From: Acinetobacter calcoaceticus
Lineage (GTDB): Bacteria; Pseudomonadota; Gammaproteobacteria; Pseudomonadales; Moraxellaceae
DNA: 64,000 bases
Reading direction: 5' to 3'
Assembly (NCBI RefSeq): GCF_900520355.1
Contig: NZ_LS999521.1
Span: forward strand, 682,001-746,000
The notes beneath the pieces are model-generated. The model saw nothing but the letters and a program-made list of their open reading frames with translations. It had not been told where the DNA came from and did not search any database. Below, one piece after another: positions 47,748 to 57,495 of the stretch (its first letter is position 1; each line of letters starts with the position of its first letter). The translations under genes and the position numbers were made by a program.

Positions 47748-49247
47748 TTAGAATTTATAACCAAGTTTTAAACCATAAGCGATCGCATTGTTGTCAGAGA
47801 ACTCTGCAAGATATTGGTCGCTACCAGCTTGTGCGCCAGTTTGAGCTTTAGCATCGCCCAACCAGAAGTATTTTACGCCACCAGCAATAAACGTTTGTGG
47901 AGTAGGGCTATATTGAAGGCCTAAACCTACGTTCCAGTAGCCTTCAGTTGGACCTAGAGTTGTAATTGGGTCACCTGCTCCAGAGTCCCAACCTACAGAA
48001 ACGTTACCAGCCCATTTGTCATTAAGTTTGCGACCAACACCTGTGGTGACTGTCCATTGGTCATCTGCATAGCTAACTAAATCGAAACCATTTGGACGGT
48101 TGACAATCGGCCCTACAACTTTTGATAGTTGCCCAAATTTGTATGGTTGAACGGAGAAATCTTTCCAGTTCACCCAACGTACGTTGGCAAAGGCAACAGT
48201 GTCAGCCATGATTCCCGTTTGGAAATCAAAGTTAACTGATTGAGGCGTCGTAATTGTGGTGTCTGCTGAGCTATTTTTAATTGCCTCACCAGCAGCGGCT
48301 TGCCCTAATAGTGAAAGAGCAGGAAGAGTAGGTAAGTTTTCACGGATATTGACATCATGGTCAACTTCAGAACGATACGTTAAAGAGGCTTTTAATGCAA
48401 TTTCAGGAATTTGATAAGCAAAACCTGCTAACCAACCTACGCCGCCAGTTTCTTTGATGTCTGCATCATAGCCATTGTAGATGCTATAAGCTTGTCCACG
48501 AAGACTGATGTTCCCCTTAATTGTCTGGTATACACCACCTGCATAGAGGTTCCAGTTCTTATTCGGTTGAAAACCAAAAACCATAGCAAGGTTTTGAGTA
48601 TCAACTTCAACTTTGGTACCACCTTTGCCAAGTAAACCATTAATTTCATTTATTCCAGCATCTACTCTTGCTGCGACGCCTTGTTTTACACCTGCATCGA
48701 TAGCAGCTTTAGTAGTTGCATCATTATTATAAGCATTTAAAGTAGCAGCAAATTGTGCTTGACCTGCTGGAGTAGATAAGTTTACTCCTTGGGCTTGCAG
48801 AGCGGCACCGACACGTTGATTGGCAGTTAAACCATTAAATGTATTATCAATAGTACTAGCACGGATAGACTCTAATGCTGCTGGTGCTAAAATTGTGTTA
48901 GAAGAGTCTGACACAAATACATTTTTCCCAGAATATTCTGCATCTGCACCAAATGGTTGATCGTAAAGTAAACCAAACGAGAATTTATCGTTAATTTGTA
49001 GTTTTAATGCTGCATTAGGGAAGTAATAATCCTCACCCATATCGGCAATATCACGGCGAGTTGCGCTTGATCCTGCTTCTTTACCCGATACATCCGGGTC
49101 TAGAGCAGTGATACCAGCTTCAAAGTAGTTACCAGGCTGCAAAAATGCAGACATTGATTGTCCAGAGCGATCCAATGCTGCTGCAAAAACCCCAGTTGCA
49201 GGCAGCGTTGCTAAAATCATTGCAGTGCTCAGATGTTTTAATTTCAT
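47748..49247 (-). CDS. FadL/OmpP1-family outer-membrane transporter
   Basis: Outer-membrane beta-barrel for uptake of long-chain fatty acids or other hydrophobic compounds. 499 residues with a signal peptide ending near ATGVFA-AA (about residue 22), a stretch SGSS-like and YYFPNAALKLQINDKFSFGL (near 75-94), and many alternating strands ending in the aromatic ...YGLKLGYKF. The final Phe is typical of barrel proteins. A long A-, N- and T-rich segment (about 130-210) has few barrel features and may be an extracellular or lumenal insertion. The substrate is not known. Confidence 0.88.
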   Translation of the reverse strand: MKLKHLSTAMILATLPATGVFAAALDRSGQSMSAFLQPGNYFEAGITALDPDVSGKEAGSSATRRDIADMGEDYYFPNAALKLQINDKFSFGLLYDQPFGADAEYSGKNVFVSDSSNTILAPAALESIRASTIDNTFNGLTANQRVGAALQAQGVNLSTPAGQAQFAATLNAYNNDATTKAAIDAGVKQGVAARVDAGINEINGLLGKGGTKVEVDTQNLAMVFGFQPNKNWNLYAGGVYQTIKGNISLRGQAYSIYNGYDADIKETGGVGWLAGFAYQIPEIALKASLTYRSEVDHDVNIRENLPTLPALSLLGQAAAGEAIKNSSADTTITTPQSVNFDFQTGIMADTVAFANVRWVNWKDFSVQPYKFGQLSKVVGPIVNRPNGFDLVSYADDQWTVTTGVGRKLNDKWAGNVSVGWDSGAGDPITTLGPTEGYWNVGLGLQYSPTPQTFIAGGVKYFWLGDAKAQTGAQAGSDQYLAEFSDNNAIAYGLKLGYKF

Positions 49248-49846
49248 TTTAATCTTTCCTTGAACTTCAAGACATTTTTTTAAAAGTAACAGAGTTAAAC
49301 CGTTTAAACTGTGTTGCCTTCAAAGCTTCTAATTACAACTTATAAAAGCTTTGATAACTCCATGTAACAAAAATAGCATAATTACAATAAGAGTAAATCT
49401 GTTATATGAACTGAAGAGTACTCACTTTTTATACAAATAGTGTCAATAATGGATGAAATATGAAGGAATATTATTATTGTAAAATTGATTTAATTAATTG
49501 ATATTTATATTTTTTATCTATTAGTAATATGGTTTATTTTAATGACATTTTTGTCGCAAACCTAAAAAAAATGGTCAAAGATTTTTTTGTAAAAATATGA
49601 GCTAAGTGATTATGGAATGAGTATTGGTCGTCATTTTTACTTGATAAGTCTAGTTTCTCTACATCTGTATATTATTGATTCAGTTTTATATTCTTAATTT
49701 TATGAAAAAGTTTCCCTTAATTTTTTTTACCATTTGATCTATTTCTTGAGTAACTTTAGTCTCCTGTTTGGGAATGACCATAAGAGAGAATAACCAAAAA
49801 TAAAAGATAGATTTGGCTATTCTATTTTTAGAGCTAAAACACAGCG
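49248..49846. other. Gene-free 600-base AT-rich region upstream of the FadL-type gene
   Basis: Unusually long spacer between the start of the FadL-type gene and the end of the next minus-strand gene. I see no ORF with coding character, no RNA gene and no clear repeat. It must hold the FadL promoter and may hold regulator sites; GACATTTTTGTCGC near 49541 is a short imperfect dyad, and no terminator is convincing. Confidence 0.35.
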
Positions 49847-50545
49847 TTAGAGTGGATATAGCTTTTCATCAAATTGCTCAAGCTTGGGAAAGTTTAGTGG
49901 TTCAAGTTGATCCAGATGAGTGAGATACGTCACATAGTCTTCGAGAAGGATTTCTCGTGCTTCTTGGCTAATGTAAGGCACATGGTAGGCAGTGAATGGT
50001 GGTAGAACTTCAAAACCAGCATATGCCAAAGTACCGCGCTGAATCGGGGATAGATAATTTTCGATTGGGCCATGAATAGAGTTCTCCCCAAACATGTGTG
50101 TTCTACCACCGAGTGTTAAACACAACATCGCTTTTTTACCAGCCATTCCGCCGTGGTTATAAAAACGTTTACCACCGTAAAAGAGTCCTGAAACAAACAC
50201 ACGATCAATCCAGCCTTTTAAAATTGCTGGCACAGATGTCCAGTAGAGTGGGAAATTTAAAATGACTAAATCAGCTTTTTTAACCTTTTCAATTTCTGCT
50301 TGAATATCAGGAGCTAGAAGTTGATTTTTACTGGCATTTCTTTGCTCTAATGCATAGTTAAAATAATCAGGTTGGTTGAGTTCTAAAAAATCTTCTTTTG
50401 ATGCAACTGGATTAAATTGCATTGCATATAAGTCTGAAACCTCTACCCGATGGCCCAGTTTTTCAAAGGTTTGTTTAGCTGTACTTTTTAATGCGGTCGT
50501 AAAAGATAATGGTTCTGGATGAGCATGGACAATCAAGATATTCAT
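49847..50545 (-). CDS. NAD(P)H-quinone reductase, flavodoxin-like fold
   Basis: 232 residues of the NQO1/KefF/MdaB flavodoxin-like family. MNILIVHAHPEPLSFTTALK is the N-terminal flavin-phosphate pattern. LVILNFPLYWTSVPAILKGWIDRVF (split near 94-118) and LCLTLGGRTHMFGENSIHGP (near 142-161) complete the fold. Likely a two-electron quinone reductase. Divergent from the AraC-type gene (155 bases), which may control it (inference). Confidence 0.87.
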   Translation of the reverse strand: MNILIVHAHPEPLSFTTALKSTAKQTFEKLGHRVEVSDLYAMQFNPVASKEDFLELNQPDYFNYALEQRNASKNQLLAPDIQAEIEKVKKADLVILNFPLYWTSVPAILKGWIDRVFVSGLFYGGKRFYNHGGMAGKKAMLCLTLGGRTHMFGENSIHGPIENYLSPIQRGTLAYAGFEVLPPFTAYHVPYISQEAREILLEDYVTYLTHLDQLEPLNFPKLEQFDEKLYPL

Positions 50546-50700
50546 AGGGGAGACCTGTATTTTTTTGGAAATTGTACTGCCTAGAGCAATTCAGCGGATT
50601 TTATTTTGTATAACTATGCATCAATCTAAAAGCATGGCATAGTTCATGAACCGACAGTTTTTACCATTTCACGCCATTTTATTTTGTTCAATCGGTGCCT

Positions 50701-51738
50701 ATGAATCCAGAATTACCCGGGACTTATATTAACTTAATCGTCAAGACTGTTAGGCAGTGGGGTGTCTCTAGTGAGCAGCTTTTGGAGGGAAGCGGCATAA
50801 CAGTAGATCAATTAAAAAAACCTTATTGGTATGTTGAGTTCAATACCTTAAATCAGCTTATTGAACGGGCGATTGAGTTATGCAAAGAGCCAGCACTAGC
50901 AGGGTATTTAGCTTTAGAAATGACGGCTTCATGTTATGGTTCAGTCGGAATGGCTGCTATGGTTTCTCCAAACTTAGGAGAAGCATTGAAAATACTTGAA
51001 CAGTTTATTGGGTCACGTTGCGAAGTTTTTAAACCAGAATTAAAGCAAGGAAATAATTCTGCATGTTGGTCAATTCATCAACCTGTCAAAGCATTTCAGT
51101 TGAGCCGAAATGCCAACTTTTTTTTGTTAGTCGGTTTTGTTCAAATTGCAAAAAAACTAACAGGCTTATCCAATTTGGGAAAAGTTGAATTACGAATGCC
51201 GGAACCGACAGGTTTTGCCAAAATGAGTAATCAGCTGGCTGTGACTTGTTTATTTAATCAAAAACGCAACAGCTGGATATTTCCAAAAGAATATTTAGTA
51301 CAGCCTATATTAACGGCAGACCCGATGTTGGCGCCTTTGCTAAATGCACAATGTAAGCGAGATATCGAAAAATTAAAGTTACAAAGTGGCTGGAAAGGGC
51401 GAGTTAAACAAGTTACTGAAAAATTGCTTGTGAATGGGGACGGTGAGACATTGAAAGTCGGACAAGTAGCTAAAATCATAAATATTTCAGAGCGAACTTT
51501 GCAACGTTATTTAGCAATTGAAAATACAAGTTTCACTGTCTTGGTTGACTCACTTAGAAAGCAACATGCTCAAAAACTTTTGGCTCAAAATAACATGTCG
51601 ATTGAAAAAGTTGCTTTAACTTTAGGATATGCCGACACCTCTCATTTTACCCGTGCATTTAAACGTTGGATGGGAGTCACGCCCAAGTATTTTCAGACGC
51701 AACGCAAAATGGATGAATTAAGTTCAAATTTGAGTTAA
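50701..51738 (+). CDS. AraC-family transcriptional regulator with Arabinose_bd-type N-domain
   Basis: 345 residues from the ATG at 50701 (a GTG two codons earlier is also possible). The N-terminal half (about 15-210) looks like the OruR/ArgR-type ligand domain (TASCYGSVGMAAMVSPNLGEALKILEQF, split). The C-terminal AraC DNA-binding domain has two helix-turn-helix units: VAKIINISERTLQRYL (near 256-271) and IEKVALTLGYADTSHFTRAFKRWMGVTP (near 300-327). It is divergent from the quinone reductase gene, so regulation of that gene or a catabolic gene nearby is plausible. Confidence 0.88.
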   Translation: MNPELPGTYINLIVKTVRQWGVSSEQLLEGSGITVDQLKKPYWYVEFNTLNQLIERAIELCKEPALAGYLALEMTASCYGSVGMAAMVSPNLGEALKILEQFIGSRCEVFKPELKQGNNSACWSIHQPVKAFQLSRNANFFLLVGFVQIAKKLTGLSNLGKVELRMPEPTGFAKMSNQLAVTCLFNQKRNSWIFPKEYLVQPILTADPMLAPLLNAQCKRDIEKLKLQSGWKGRVKQVTEKLLVNGDGETLKVGQVAKIINISERTLQRYLAIENTSFTVLVDSLRKQHAQKLLAQNNMSIEKVALTLGYADTSHFTRAFKRWMGVTPKYFQTQRKMDELSSNLS

Positions 51739-51786
51739 AAAGGCCACTGATTTAATTGCGTGACCTCTAAAACTGATTCGAGAGCT

Positions 51787-52779
51787 TTAAACCGTTTGTT
51801 CTGGCTTGGATGAAAGCGACTGAATTACTTTAAAATAGCTAGGTGGTGTTGGAACATGTCCGCGGTCTCTCAATAAACGATGCATACGCGGCAATTTGAA
51901 GTAGGGTACAGAAGCCATTAAATGGTGTTCCATGTGGTAATTAACATGAATAGGCGCCACAAAGCTTCTAGCAATCCAACCCGCTTGTGTTGTACGGGTA
52001 TTGGTTAAGGCTGTATTACTTGTTTGCATCCCTGCATGTTCGGCCATTGAGCGAATTCTTAAAAATAGGGGAAATGGTGTTAAATAAGCCAACGGCCATA
52101 ACCAATAAAAACGTTGCTGACCAAATCCTTTTAAAATACCATATAGCGCCGCGTTGGTTGCAATGGCTCCGCTACTATTTTTTACAATACTTTTTGCATA
52201 ATCAATAAGATGTTTATTGCTGCGGTCTAACCAGACTTGATCATTTGCAACGGTCCATTTCATTAAATCGAGATCCATCAACACTCGACCAAAGCTAAAT
52301 TTTAATCCCGTCATACCCGTTAAGTCGCGTAAGAATTTTCGAGTAAGTGATTTTTTGCTTACAGGAAAACCAGAAACTAGAGAAAGGTCAGGGTCATCTG
52401 GAGTAGACGTTTTTGCATGATGACGAACGTGATGTTGACGATATTTATGTAAATCATTCCAGATCGGGCGAGCACATAACCATTCACCTACGAAGTCATT
52501 TACTTTCTTATTTTTGAATAAGCTTTTATGTGATGCATCATGCATCAAAATTGCTAAACATAACTGGCGACCAGCCAATATGGCCAAGGCAAGCATACAA
52601 GCAAGTAATTTGCCCCAACTTGGCAAGTAATCCCATATCATGATTAAGCTAGCAAATGTTCCGCCAATAACAGCCCACGTACTTGCAACAGCCCAAGCGC
52701 CGTATGTATCTGAAGGCTCTGTGAGTTCTTGTATTTCTTCTCTGCTAAATAGATCAGTCACACTCACCTGCGCATTCAT
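51787..52779 (-). CDS. Membrane fatty acid desaturase
   Basis: 330 residues with three histidine boxes: HDASH at 80-84, HKYRQHHVRHH at 111-121, and HYMEHH near 285. This fits the di-iron acyl desaturase superfamily (FA_desaturase), which introduces double bonds into membrane acyl chains. Membrane helices flank the boxes (about 35-52, 58-78 and 195-235). It is on the same strand as, and 105 bases downstream of, the PaaX-type regulator gene. Delta position of the double bond cannot be told; a non-lipid substrate such as in alkane or carotenoid pathways is less likely. Confidence 0.87.
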   Translation of the reverse strand: MNAQVSVTDLFSREEIQELTEPSDTYGAWAVASTWAVIGGTFASLIMIWDYLPSWGKLLACMLALAILAGRQLCLAILMHDASHKSLFKNKKVNDFVGEWLCARPIWNDLHKYRQHHVRHHAKTSTPDDPDLSLVSGFPVSKKSLTRKFLRDLTGMTGLKFSFGRVLMDLDLMKWTVANDQVWLDRSNKHLIDYAKSIVKNSSGAIATNAALYGILKGFGQQRFYWLWPLAYLTPFPLFLRIRSMAEHAGMQTSNTALTNTRTTQAGWIARSFVAPIHVNYHMEHHLMASVPYFKLPRMHRLLRDRGHVPTPPSYFKVIQSLSSKPEQTV

Positions 52780-52884
52780 TTTTATTCTCCCAAATTAGAT
52801 TTTGGTTTCCATATTTTATATTACAAATATAATCATTAAATTTTAAAATGTGAAATATTTGTTTGTAAAAAAATAAATCGACCT

Positions 52885-53685
52885 TTAATGGGCTAATTCA
52901 TTTTCATAAAGTTTTTGCCACAGTTTCTGCCCAATTAAATCGAGCTGCTGTACATTTTGAGCAAACTGATTGCGGGCATGTTCATTAACAAAGGGAGAGG
53001 GCAGCAAAGGATCATTCATTAGCAAAGTAATGGTTTCTCGCCCTAATAGCAAAGCTTGAGCAGCAGCGTTATTGAGCGGTAATTTTTCATATTTTAAAAG
53101 CCATTGCTGAATATCTTGGCTATAGTTTTTGTAGTTTAATTCGAGCTGTTGGGTATCCCACAAAGAAGCAATTAACTGAACTGTTTTTGAGTCAAATTTT
53201 TGAATAACACAAATTTTAGCTTCATTTTCAAGGCCTGCTAAAACAAGTTCTTCACATGTTTTTTCGAAACTATAGGCTAAATTATCTGGACGAATATAAA
53301 TACCGGTTTCGAGTTCTTTAAAGCCAAATTGACGTAATGCTCGTTCTCTCTTTTTTAAAGCAGTGCGATCTATACGACCTAACGTGCCAGTAAATACTGC
53401 CAGATAATGCTGTTGCCATTCTTTGGTCTGTTTAATGCCATTTTTACGGTTCAAAATGACTTTAGCCCATTCTTTTGTTGATGGCGAAAGTTGATAAATA
53501 CCGCGCTCGACACTTTCTATCATGCCTTCATTTAATAACCGAGTCGTAGCAACACGAATACCATTTTCACTTAAGTTGAAAAGTTTGGCGGCAATCAATA
53601 TTTGTTTAATGGTGAGCTGAGGATATGCTGAGGAAAGAAACAAATCGATAATAAGATGGCGTGCATTAATTTTGGTATTTTTCAT
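52885..53685 (-). CDS. PaaX-family transcriptional regulator
   Basis: 266 residues. The N-terminal winged helix (about 8-70, LIIDLFLSSAYPQLTIKQIL, then GIRVATTRLLNEGMIESVERGIYQLS) is typical of PaaX, followed by the PaaX middle and C-terminal domains (about 90-260). PaaX represses phenylacetate degradation in other bacteria. No paa genes are here; instead a desaturase follows on the same strand, so this paralogue likely controls lipid or another acyl-CoA-responsive function (inference). Confidence 0.82.
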   Translation of the reverse strand: MKNTKINARHLIIDLFLSSAYPQLTIKQILIAAKLFNLSENGIRVATTRLLNEGMIESVERGIYQLSPSTKEWAKVILNRKNGIKQTKEWQQHYLAVFTGTLGRIDRTALKKRERALRQFGFKELETGIYIRPDNLAYSFEKTCEELVLAGLENEAKICVIQKFDSKTVQLIASLWDTQQLELNYKNYSQDIQQWLLKYEKLPLNNAAAQALLLGRETITLLMNDPLLPSPFVNEHARNQFAQNVQQLDLIGQKLWQKLYENELAH

Positions 53686-54038
53686 TCAGATATAATTTTT
53701 GATATGAGCTGCATTTAATCACAATAATATCATGTTTTTTTAAGGGCTTTTTAAGATCATTTTGTAGAGTAGGCTCAGACAAAAAAGCTTTATCTAGAGC
53801 AAGAGAAATTTTGGCAGTTCTTTACCAAGTTTTATCTTTTTACGATAGTTAACCCAAGTTTGTCATCATGATGTGATACATTATCGCACTTTAAATAAAC
53901 TGCCTTTAACTAGGGGCAATAACCACAAACGTTAGAAATGATCTGATATTGAACATGTGTTAAGTCAAATTTGAGGCTTACAATTGCGATAAAATAAATT
54001 TTAGATCGTTCTAATGATTAACTTTCTTTGAGCAAGTT
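53686..54038. other. Promoter region between the PaaX-type gene and uppP
   Basis: 353 bases without a gene, holding the divergent promoters of the PaaX-type gene and uppP. No RNA gene, repeat or strong hairpin seen. Confidence 0.4.
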
Positions 54039-54857
54039 ATGGAAAATTTTGAAGTTATAAAAGCACTGTTTTTAGGCTTTGTCGAAGGCTTAACTGAATT
54101 TTTACCAATCTCGAGTACAGGCCATCTAATTTTATTTGGTCATATTATCGATTTCCATTCAGACGGCGGTCGTGTATTTGAGGTCGTAATTCAGTTAGGT
54201 GCTATTTTAGCAGTGTGCTGGTTATACCGACAAAAAATTGTTAACTTGATTAAGGGCTTCTTCAGTGGTGATGTGGAATCACGTCATTTTGCCATAAGTG
54301 TACTTATTGCATTTTTCCCAGCAGTCATTATTGGGGTTTTGGCAGTAGACTTTATTAAAAGTGTTTTATTCAGCCCAATTGTGGTTGCGATTGCCTTAAT
54401 TGTTGGTGCTCTTATTATTTTCTGGGTTGAATCTAGACAATTTGAACATAAGACAGACGATGCGACCAAAATTACTTTTAAACAAGCACTTTTAGTCGGA
54501 CTTGCTCAATGTGTTGCCATGATTCCGGGAACTTCACGTTCAGGTGCGACTATTGTGGGTGGAATGTTTGCGGGTTTATCACGTAAAGCTGCTACAGAAT
54601 TTTCTTTCTTCCTCGCTATGCCAACCATGTTAGGCGCTGCAACTTTTGACTTGATTAAAAATGCTGACGTACTGACCGCCGATAATATGATTAATATTGG
54701 GGTAGGTTTTGTTGCCGCTTTTATTGCCGCTTTATTTGTTGTAAAAGCATTGGTACTGTTTGTAGAGCGTCATACGTTACGCGTATTTGCGTGGTATCGA
54801 ATTGCATTAGGTGTAATTATTTTGATTGCAGCAATGTTCTTTAATTTATCGGCTTAA
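54039..54857 (+). CDS. uppP: Undecaprenyl-diphosphatase UppP (BacA)
   Basis: Recycles undecaprenyl diphosphate to the monophosphate carrier for wall synthesis; contributes to bacitracin resistance. 272 residues, integral membrane. The family motifs are [24 protein letters not shown] (split near 9-32, with the active E-x-x-x-E and SSTGH) and [16 protein letters not shown] (near 161-176). Strong terminator after the stop. Confidence 0.95.
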   Translation: MENFEVIKALFLGFVEGLTEFLPISSTGHLILFGHIIDFHSDGGRVFEVVIQLGAILAVCWLYRQKIVNLIKGFFSGDVESRHFAISVLIAFFPAVIIGVLAVDFIKSVLFSPIVVAIALIVGALIIFWVESRQFEHKTDDATKITFKQALLVGLAQCVAMIPGTSRSGATIVGGMFAGLSRKAATEFSFFLAMPTMLGAATFDLIKNADVLTADNMINIGVGFVAAFIAALFVVKALVLFVERHTLRVFAWYRIALGVIILIAAMFFNLSA

Positions 54858-54874
54858 AATAATCTGATGAAATG

Positions 54875-54901
54875 AAAAACCTAGAGTGTTCTAGGTTTTT
54901 T
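54875..54901 (+). terminator. Intrinsic terminator of uppP
   Basis: AAAAACCTAG-agtgtt-CTAGGTTTTTT, shortly after the uppP stop codon. Confidence 0.88.
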
Positions 54902-55012
54902 TATGCCTAAAAATTAATTTGAATTGTCTATTTATACAAAGTAAACGTAAGACACATGTTTTCATTTTAGGTTCATTGTTATATTGATTTAAACAAGATA
55001 TGGAGCATATGA

Positions 55013-56011
55013 ATGACCTTTCCAACAACTATGAAAATTATTGAAATTACGGCTCCTGGTGGACCTGAAGTCCTAAAAGTTCAAGAGGTGAATATTCCCG
55101 TACCTCAAGCAGATGAAGTCTTAATTGAGGTAAAGGCTGCTGGAATTAACCGACCTGATGTCTTACAGCGTATGGGGCTATATCCGATGCCTAAAGGCGT
55201 TACTCAAATACCGGGCCTTGAAGTTGCCGGTGTTGTGGTTGCTGTTGGTGAGCAAGTGGAACAGTTTAAAGTTGGAGACAAAGTCTGTGCTTTAACCAAT
55301 GGCGGTGGCTATGCAGAGTACTGCGCGGTAACCGCAACTCAAGTATTACCAATACCTAAAAATTTATCATTTACACAAGCTGCTGCGATTCCGGAAACAT
55401 TTTTTACGGTTTGGGCGAATCTATTCGATATTGGCCGTTTAAAAGAAAATGAAACGGCACTCATTCATGGTGGAGCAAGTGGAATTGGAACCACAGCTTT
55501 AGCCATTTGCCATGCTTTAGGGATTAAAACTTTTGCTACGGTTGGAAGCGAAGATAAAGTTGAAGCACTCTCAAATTTCACTACAGCAATAAATTATAAA
55601 ACCCAAGATTTTGAACAAGAAATATTGAAACAAACTCAAGACCAAGGTGTTGATGTTATTTTGGATATTGTGGGTGGGTCTTATTTCCAGAAAAATTTAA
55701 GCCTATTAAAACGTGATGGTCGACTTGTTATTATTGGCTTTATGGGAGGGCGCATTGCAAAAGAATTTGATTTACAAAAATTGATTTTAAAACGCGCTAC
55801 CATTACAGGCTCAACCATGCGAGCACGTACGGCCCAAGAAAAAGCACAAATTGCCCAATCTTTGCATGAGCATGTGTGGCCATTACTGGCACAAGGTAAG
55901 TGTTTACCTCAAATTTATACAACGTTTGCTTTTTCAGATGTACAAAGTGCCCATGCGTGTATGGAGCAGGGTGATCACATCGGAAAGATCGTTTTAGAGA
56001 TGAATATGTAA
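55013..56011 (+). CDS. NAD(P)H-quinone oxidoreductase, PIG3-like MDR family
   Basis: 332 residues of the zinc-free medium-chain dehydrogenase family (TP53I3/PIG3, quinone reductase type). ITAPGGPEVLKVQEVNIPVP at 12-31 is the family start. The GroES-like part has GINRPDVLQRMGLYP (near 45-59), and the nucleotide-binding part has LIHGGASGIGTTALAICHALG (split near 150-170). The start has TATGGAGC about eight bases upstream. The last core gene before the accessory segment. Confidence 0.92.
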   Translation: MTFPTTMKIIEITAPGGPEVLKVQEVNIPVPQADEVLIEVKAAGINRPDVLQRMGLYPMPKGVTQIPGLEVAGVVVAVGEQVEQFKVGDKVCALTNGGGYAEYCAVTATQVLPIPKNLSFTQAAAIPETFFTVWANLFDIGRLKENETALIHGGASGIGTTALAICHALGIKTFATVGSEDKVEALSNFTTAINYKTQDFEQEILKQTQDQGVDVILDIVGGSYFQKNLSLLKRDGRLVIIGFMGGRIAKEFDLQKLILKRATITGSTMRARTAQEKAQIAQSLHEHVWPLLAQGKCLPQIYTTFAFSDVQSAHACMEQGDHIGKIVLEMNM

Positions 56012-56080
56012 AGCCGTAATAATTAAGGTTTAGGTGAACGACAGGCTTGCCTAAACTAAGCTTAGTAATTTCTTATCAAA

Positions 56081-56320
56081 TTTGTGTATTCTCTTGGTGC
56101 TTTAGATAAAGGAACGAACATCGACATTGGTTATATGCCAGGCGCCTCACCTTGGCTAGTGGGTGAAAACCTTGAAAAACTCGGTGTCGAAATTTTAAAT
56201 GATGGTATTACAGGTCAATGTCATAGAGACCATAAACTATGAACAGGCGATAGCCCACTTGCTTCTAATAATTTAGGCAAACTGACAGCTGAAACGTTGT
56301 TGGCTGAAGTGAAGGATTGA
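56081..56320 (+). pseudogene. hchA: Remnant of HchA/Hsp31 (DJ-1/PfpI family), C-terminal fragment
   Basis: Eighty codons in one frame match the C-terminal end of Hsp31 glyoxalase/deglycase proteins: [20 protein letters not shown], then [11 protein letters not shown] and TGDSPLASNNLGKLTAETLL. The match to E. coli HchA (IGYMPGHLTWYFGEELKKMG; HKDRKLLTGDSPFAANALGK) is from memory. The frame has an in-frame TGA at the second Leu of KLLTGD, and there is no start codon or upstream half, including no nucleophile elbow. It is dead, and marks the boundary between core genome and the accessory segment. Confidence 0.82.
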
Positions 56321-56336
56321 GAATATTGTTTTATAG

Positions 56337-56368
56337 AAATAGGGCTTTTTATTAAGTCCTATTTTTTT
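56337..56368 (+). terminator. Intrinsic terminator after the hchA remnant
   Basis: AAATAGGGCTT / AAGTCCTATTT stem (11 pairs with one G-T) followed by TTTTTAT. It probably served the vanished hchA gene. Confidence 0.82.
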
Positions 56369-56454
56369 ATAATAAATAGAGTGTTAGGTGGAAATTTGAA
56401 AATGGTAAATGATGTAAAATCAGTATAATAAGTAAGGGATAGGAGAATATTAAA

Positions 56455-56964
56455 ATGATAAAAATAGAAGATATAAATCTACTTGAGCAAGGATATAAGT
56501 TGGTTTTTGATTTAAGGTCATCTTCTTCAATATTGATGGATGAAAATTATATCAAAAATATACAACAAACTACGTTGGATAAGGGAACAACTATGGGGCT
56601 TAAGGGTGACAATGGTTTATATGCAACAGCTGAATGGTGGGGAAATATCGAAAATGGTAATATAGAAAATTACTATGTTAGAGGGTTAATAGTTGAAATA
56701 AATGAAGAAAATCCATTTATAGATGGAAGTACCATGATTACAATTAAAGTAAATGGAACTGATAAAGAAATATTTCAAGATATAGTTTTTACTAATGAAA
56801 AAGAAAAGGCTATAAGTAAAGAGCTCTATAAAGTTGGAAATGAAATAGTATCCATTTATATTTTGGATAAATTAAAAGAGGATGATGTTTGGAATTGGGT
56901 AGTAGAAGAAAAACTAGGTGTTTCTCCATTACTTAATAGGGTTTATATTAAGGGTGGGGATTAA
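56455..56964 (+). CDS. Unknown cytoplasmic protein, copy A of a duplicated accessory family (immunity-like)
   Basis: 169 residues starting MIKIEDINLLEQGYKLVFDL, with a good AGGAGAA ribosome site. No signal or membrane segment. It is clearly related to the gene at 57496: both have a QGYKL-FDL start, GL-G--GLY-T-EWW-NIE-GNIE-Y near the middle, MITI, FTNE, and a LY--GN-IV--YILD-LK--D end with a YIK-G tail. By eye they share close to half of their residues. No known family recognised. Two diverged copies around an unrelated small gene fit a set of immunity proteins against toxins of different alleles (inference). Confidence 0.75.
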   Translation: MIKIEDINLLEQGYKLVFDLRSSSSILMDENYIKNIQQTTLDKGTTMGLKGDNGLYATAEWWGNIENGNIENYYVRGLIVEINEENPFIDGSTMITIKVNGTDKEIFQDIVFTNEKEKAISKELYKVGNEIVSIYILDKLKEDDVWNWVVEEKLGVSPLLNRVYIKGGD

Positions 56965-56999
56965 AATTATTCTATATTGATGGCTTGTAGGTGTTTAAT

Positions 57000-57452
57000 A
57001 TGAATGAAGATGAAATTAATATTATAGCCTATAACTATGTGGGTTATATTAAGTTAAATAAAGATATTATTTTTCCTGCTGATGGTAATAAAAATGATAT
57101 TATTTATAACCAAAGTGGAGTTAATAGGAGAGTTTTTTCGGGATACGTTAGCTTTCCCGAAGTTGAAAAGAACACTTTATTTTATATGAAAGCTTTTTTG
57201 CTTACTCTTACTGTAGATATACCTTGTAAGGAAGAAATTCATTCTTTAATTAAAATATTTTCATATTGTGACAACCACTCTTCATTAATTGAAAAATTAT
57301 CATTAGGACTAAAATATAATTCAAAAGGTCTTATTTTTAATGGGCTTAAAGAAATAATAGGTGATTTTTACTTGTTTGAAAAAATTGATGATTTATTTTT
57401 CTATGATGGAAGAGAGGAGTTGTACAATAATTTTTTTAAAAATGATAAATAA
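57000..57452 (+). CDS. Unknown protein between the two duplicated accessory genes
   Basis: 150 residues from ATG 57000 (a GTG three codons earlier is open). No signal peptide or membrane helix. It contains several aromatic blocks (YNYVGYIKLN near the start; YLFEKIDDLFFYDGREELYNN near the end) and two Cys. Unrelated to its neighbours by eye and no family recognised. It starts 35 bases after copy A and ends 43 bases before copy B, so it looks like part of the same transcript and a further immunity-type gene, but nothing in it proves that. Confidence 0.65.
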   Translation: MNEDEINIIAYNYVGYIKLNKDIIFPADGNKNDIIYNQSGVNRRVFSGYVSFPEVEKNTLFYMKAFLLTLTVDIPCKEEIHSLIKIFSYCDNHSSLIEKLSLGLKYNSKGLIFNGLKEIIGDFYLFEKIDDLFFYDGREELYNNFFKNDK

Positions 57453-57495
57453 TTTAGATGATTGTAAAGTATAAAATGGATAAAGATTAAATAAA

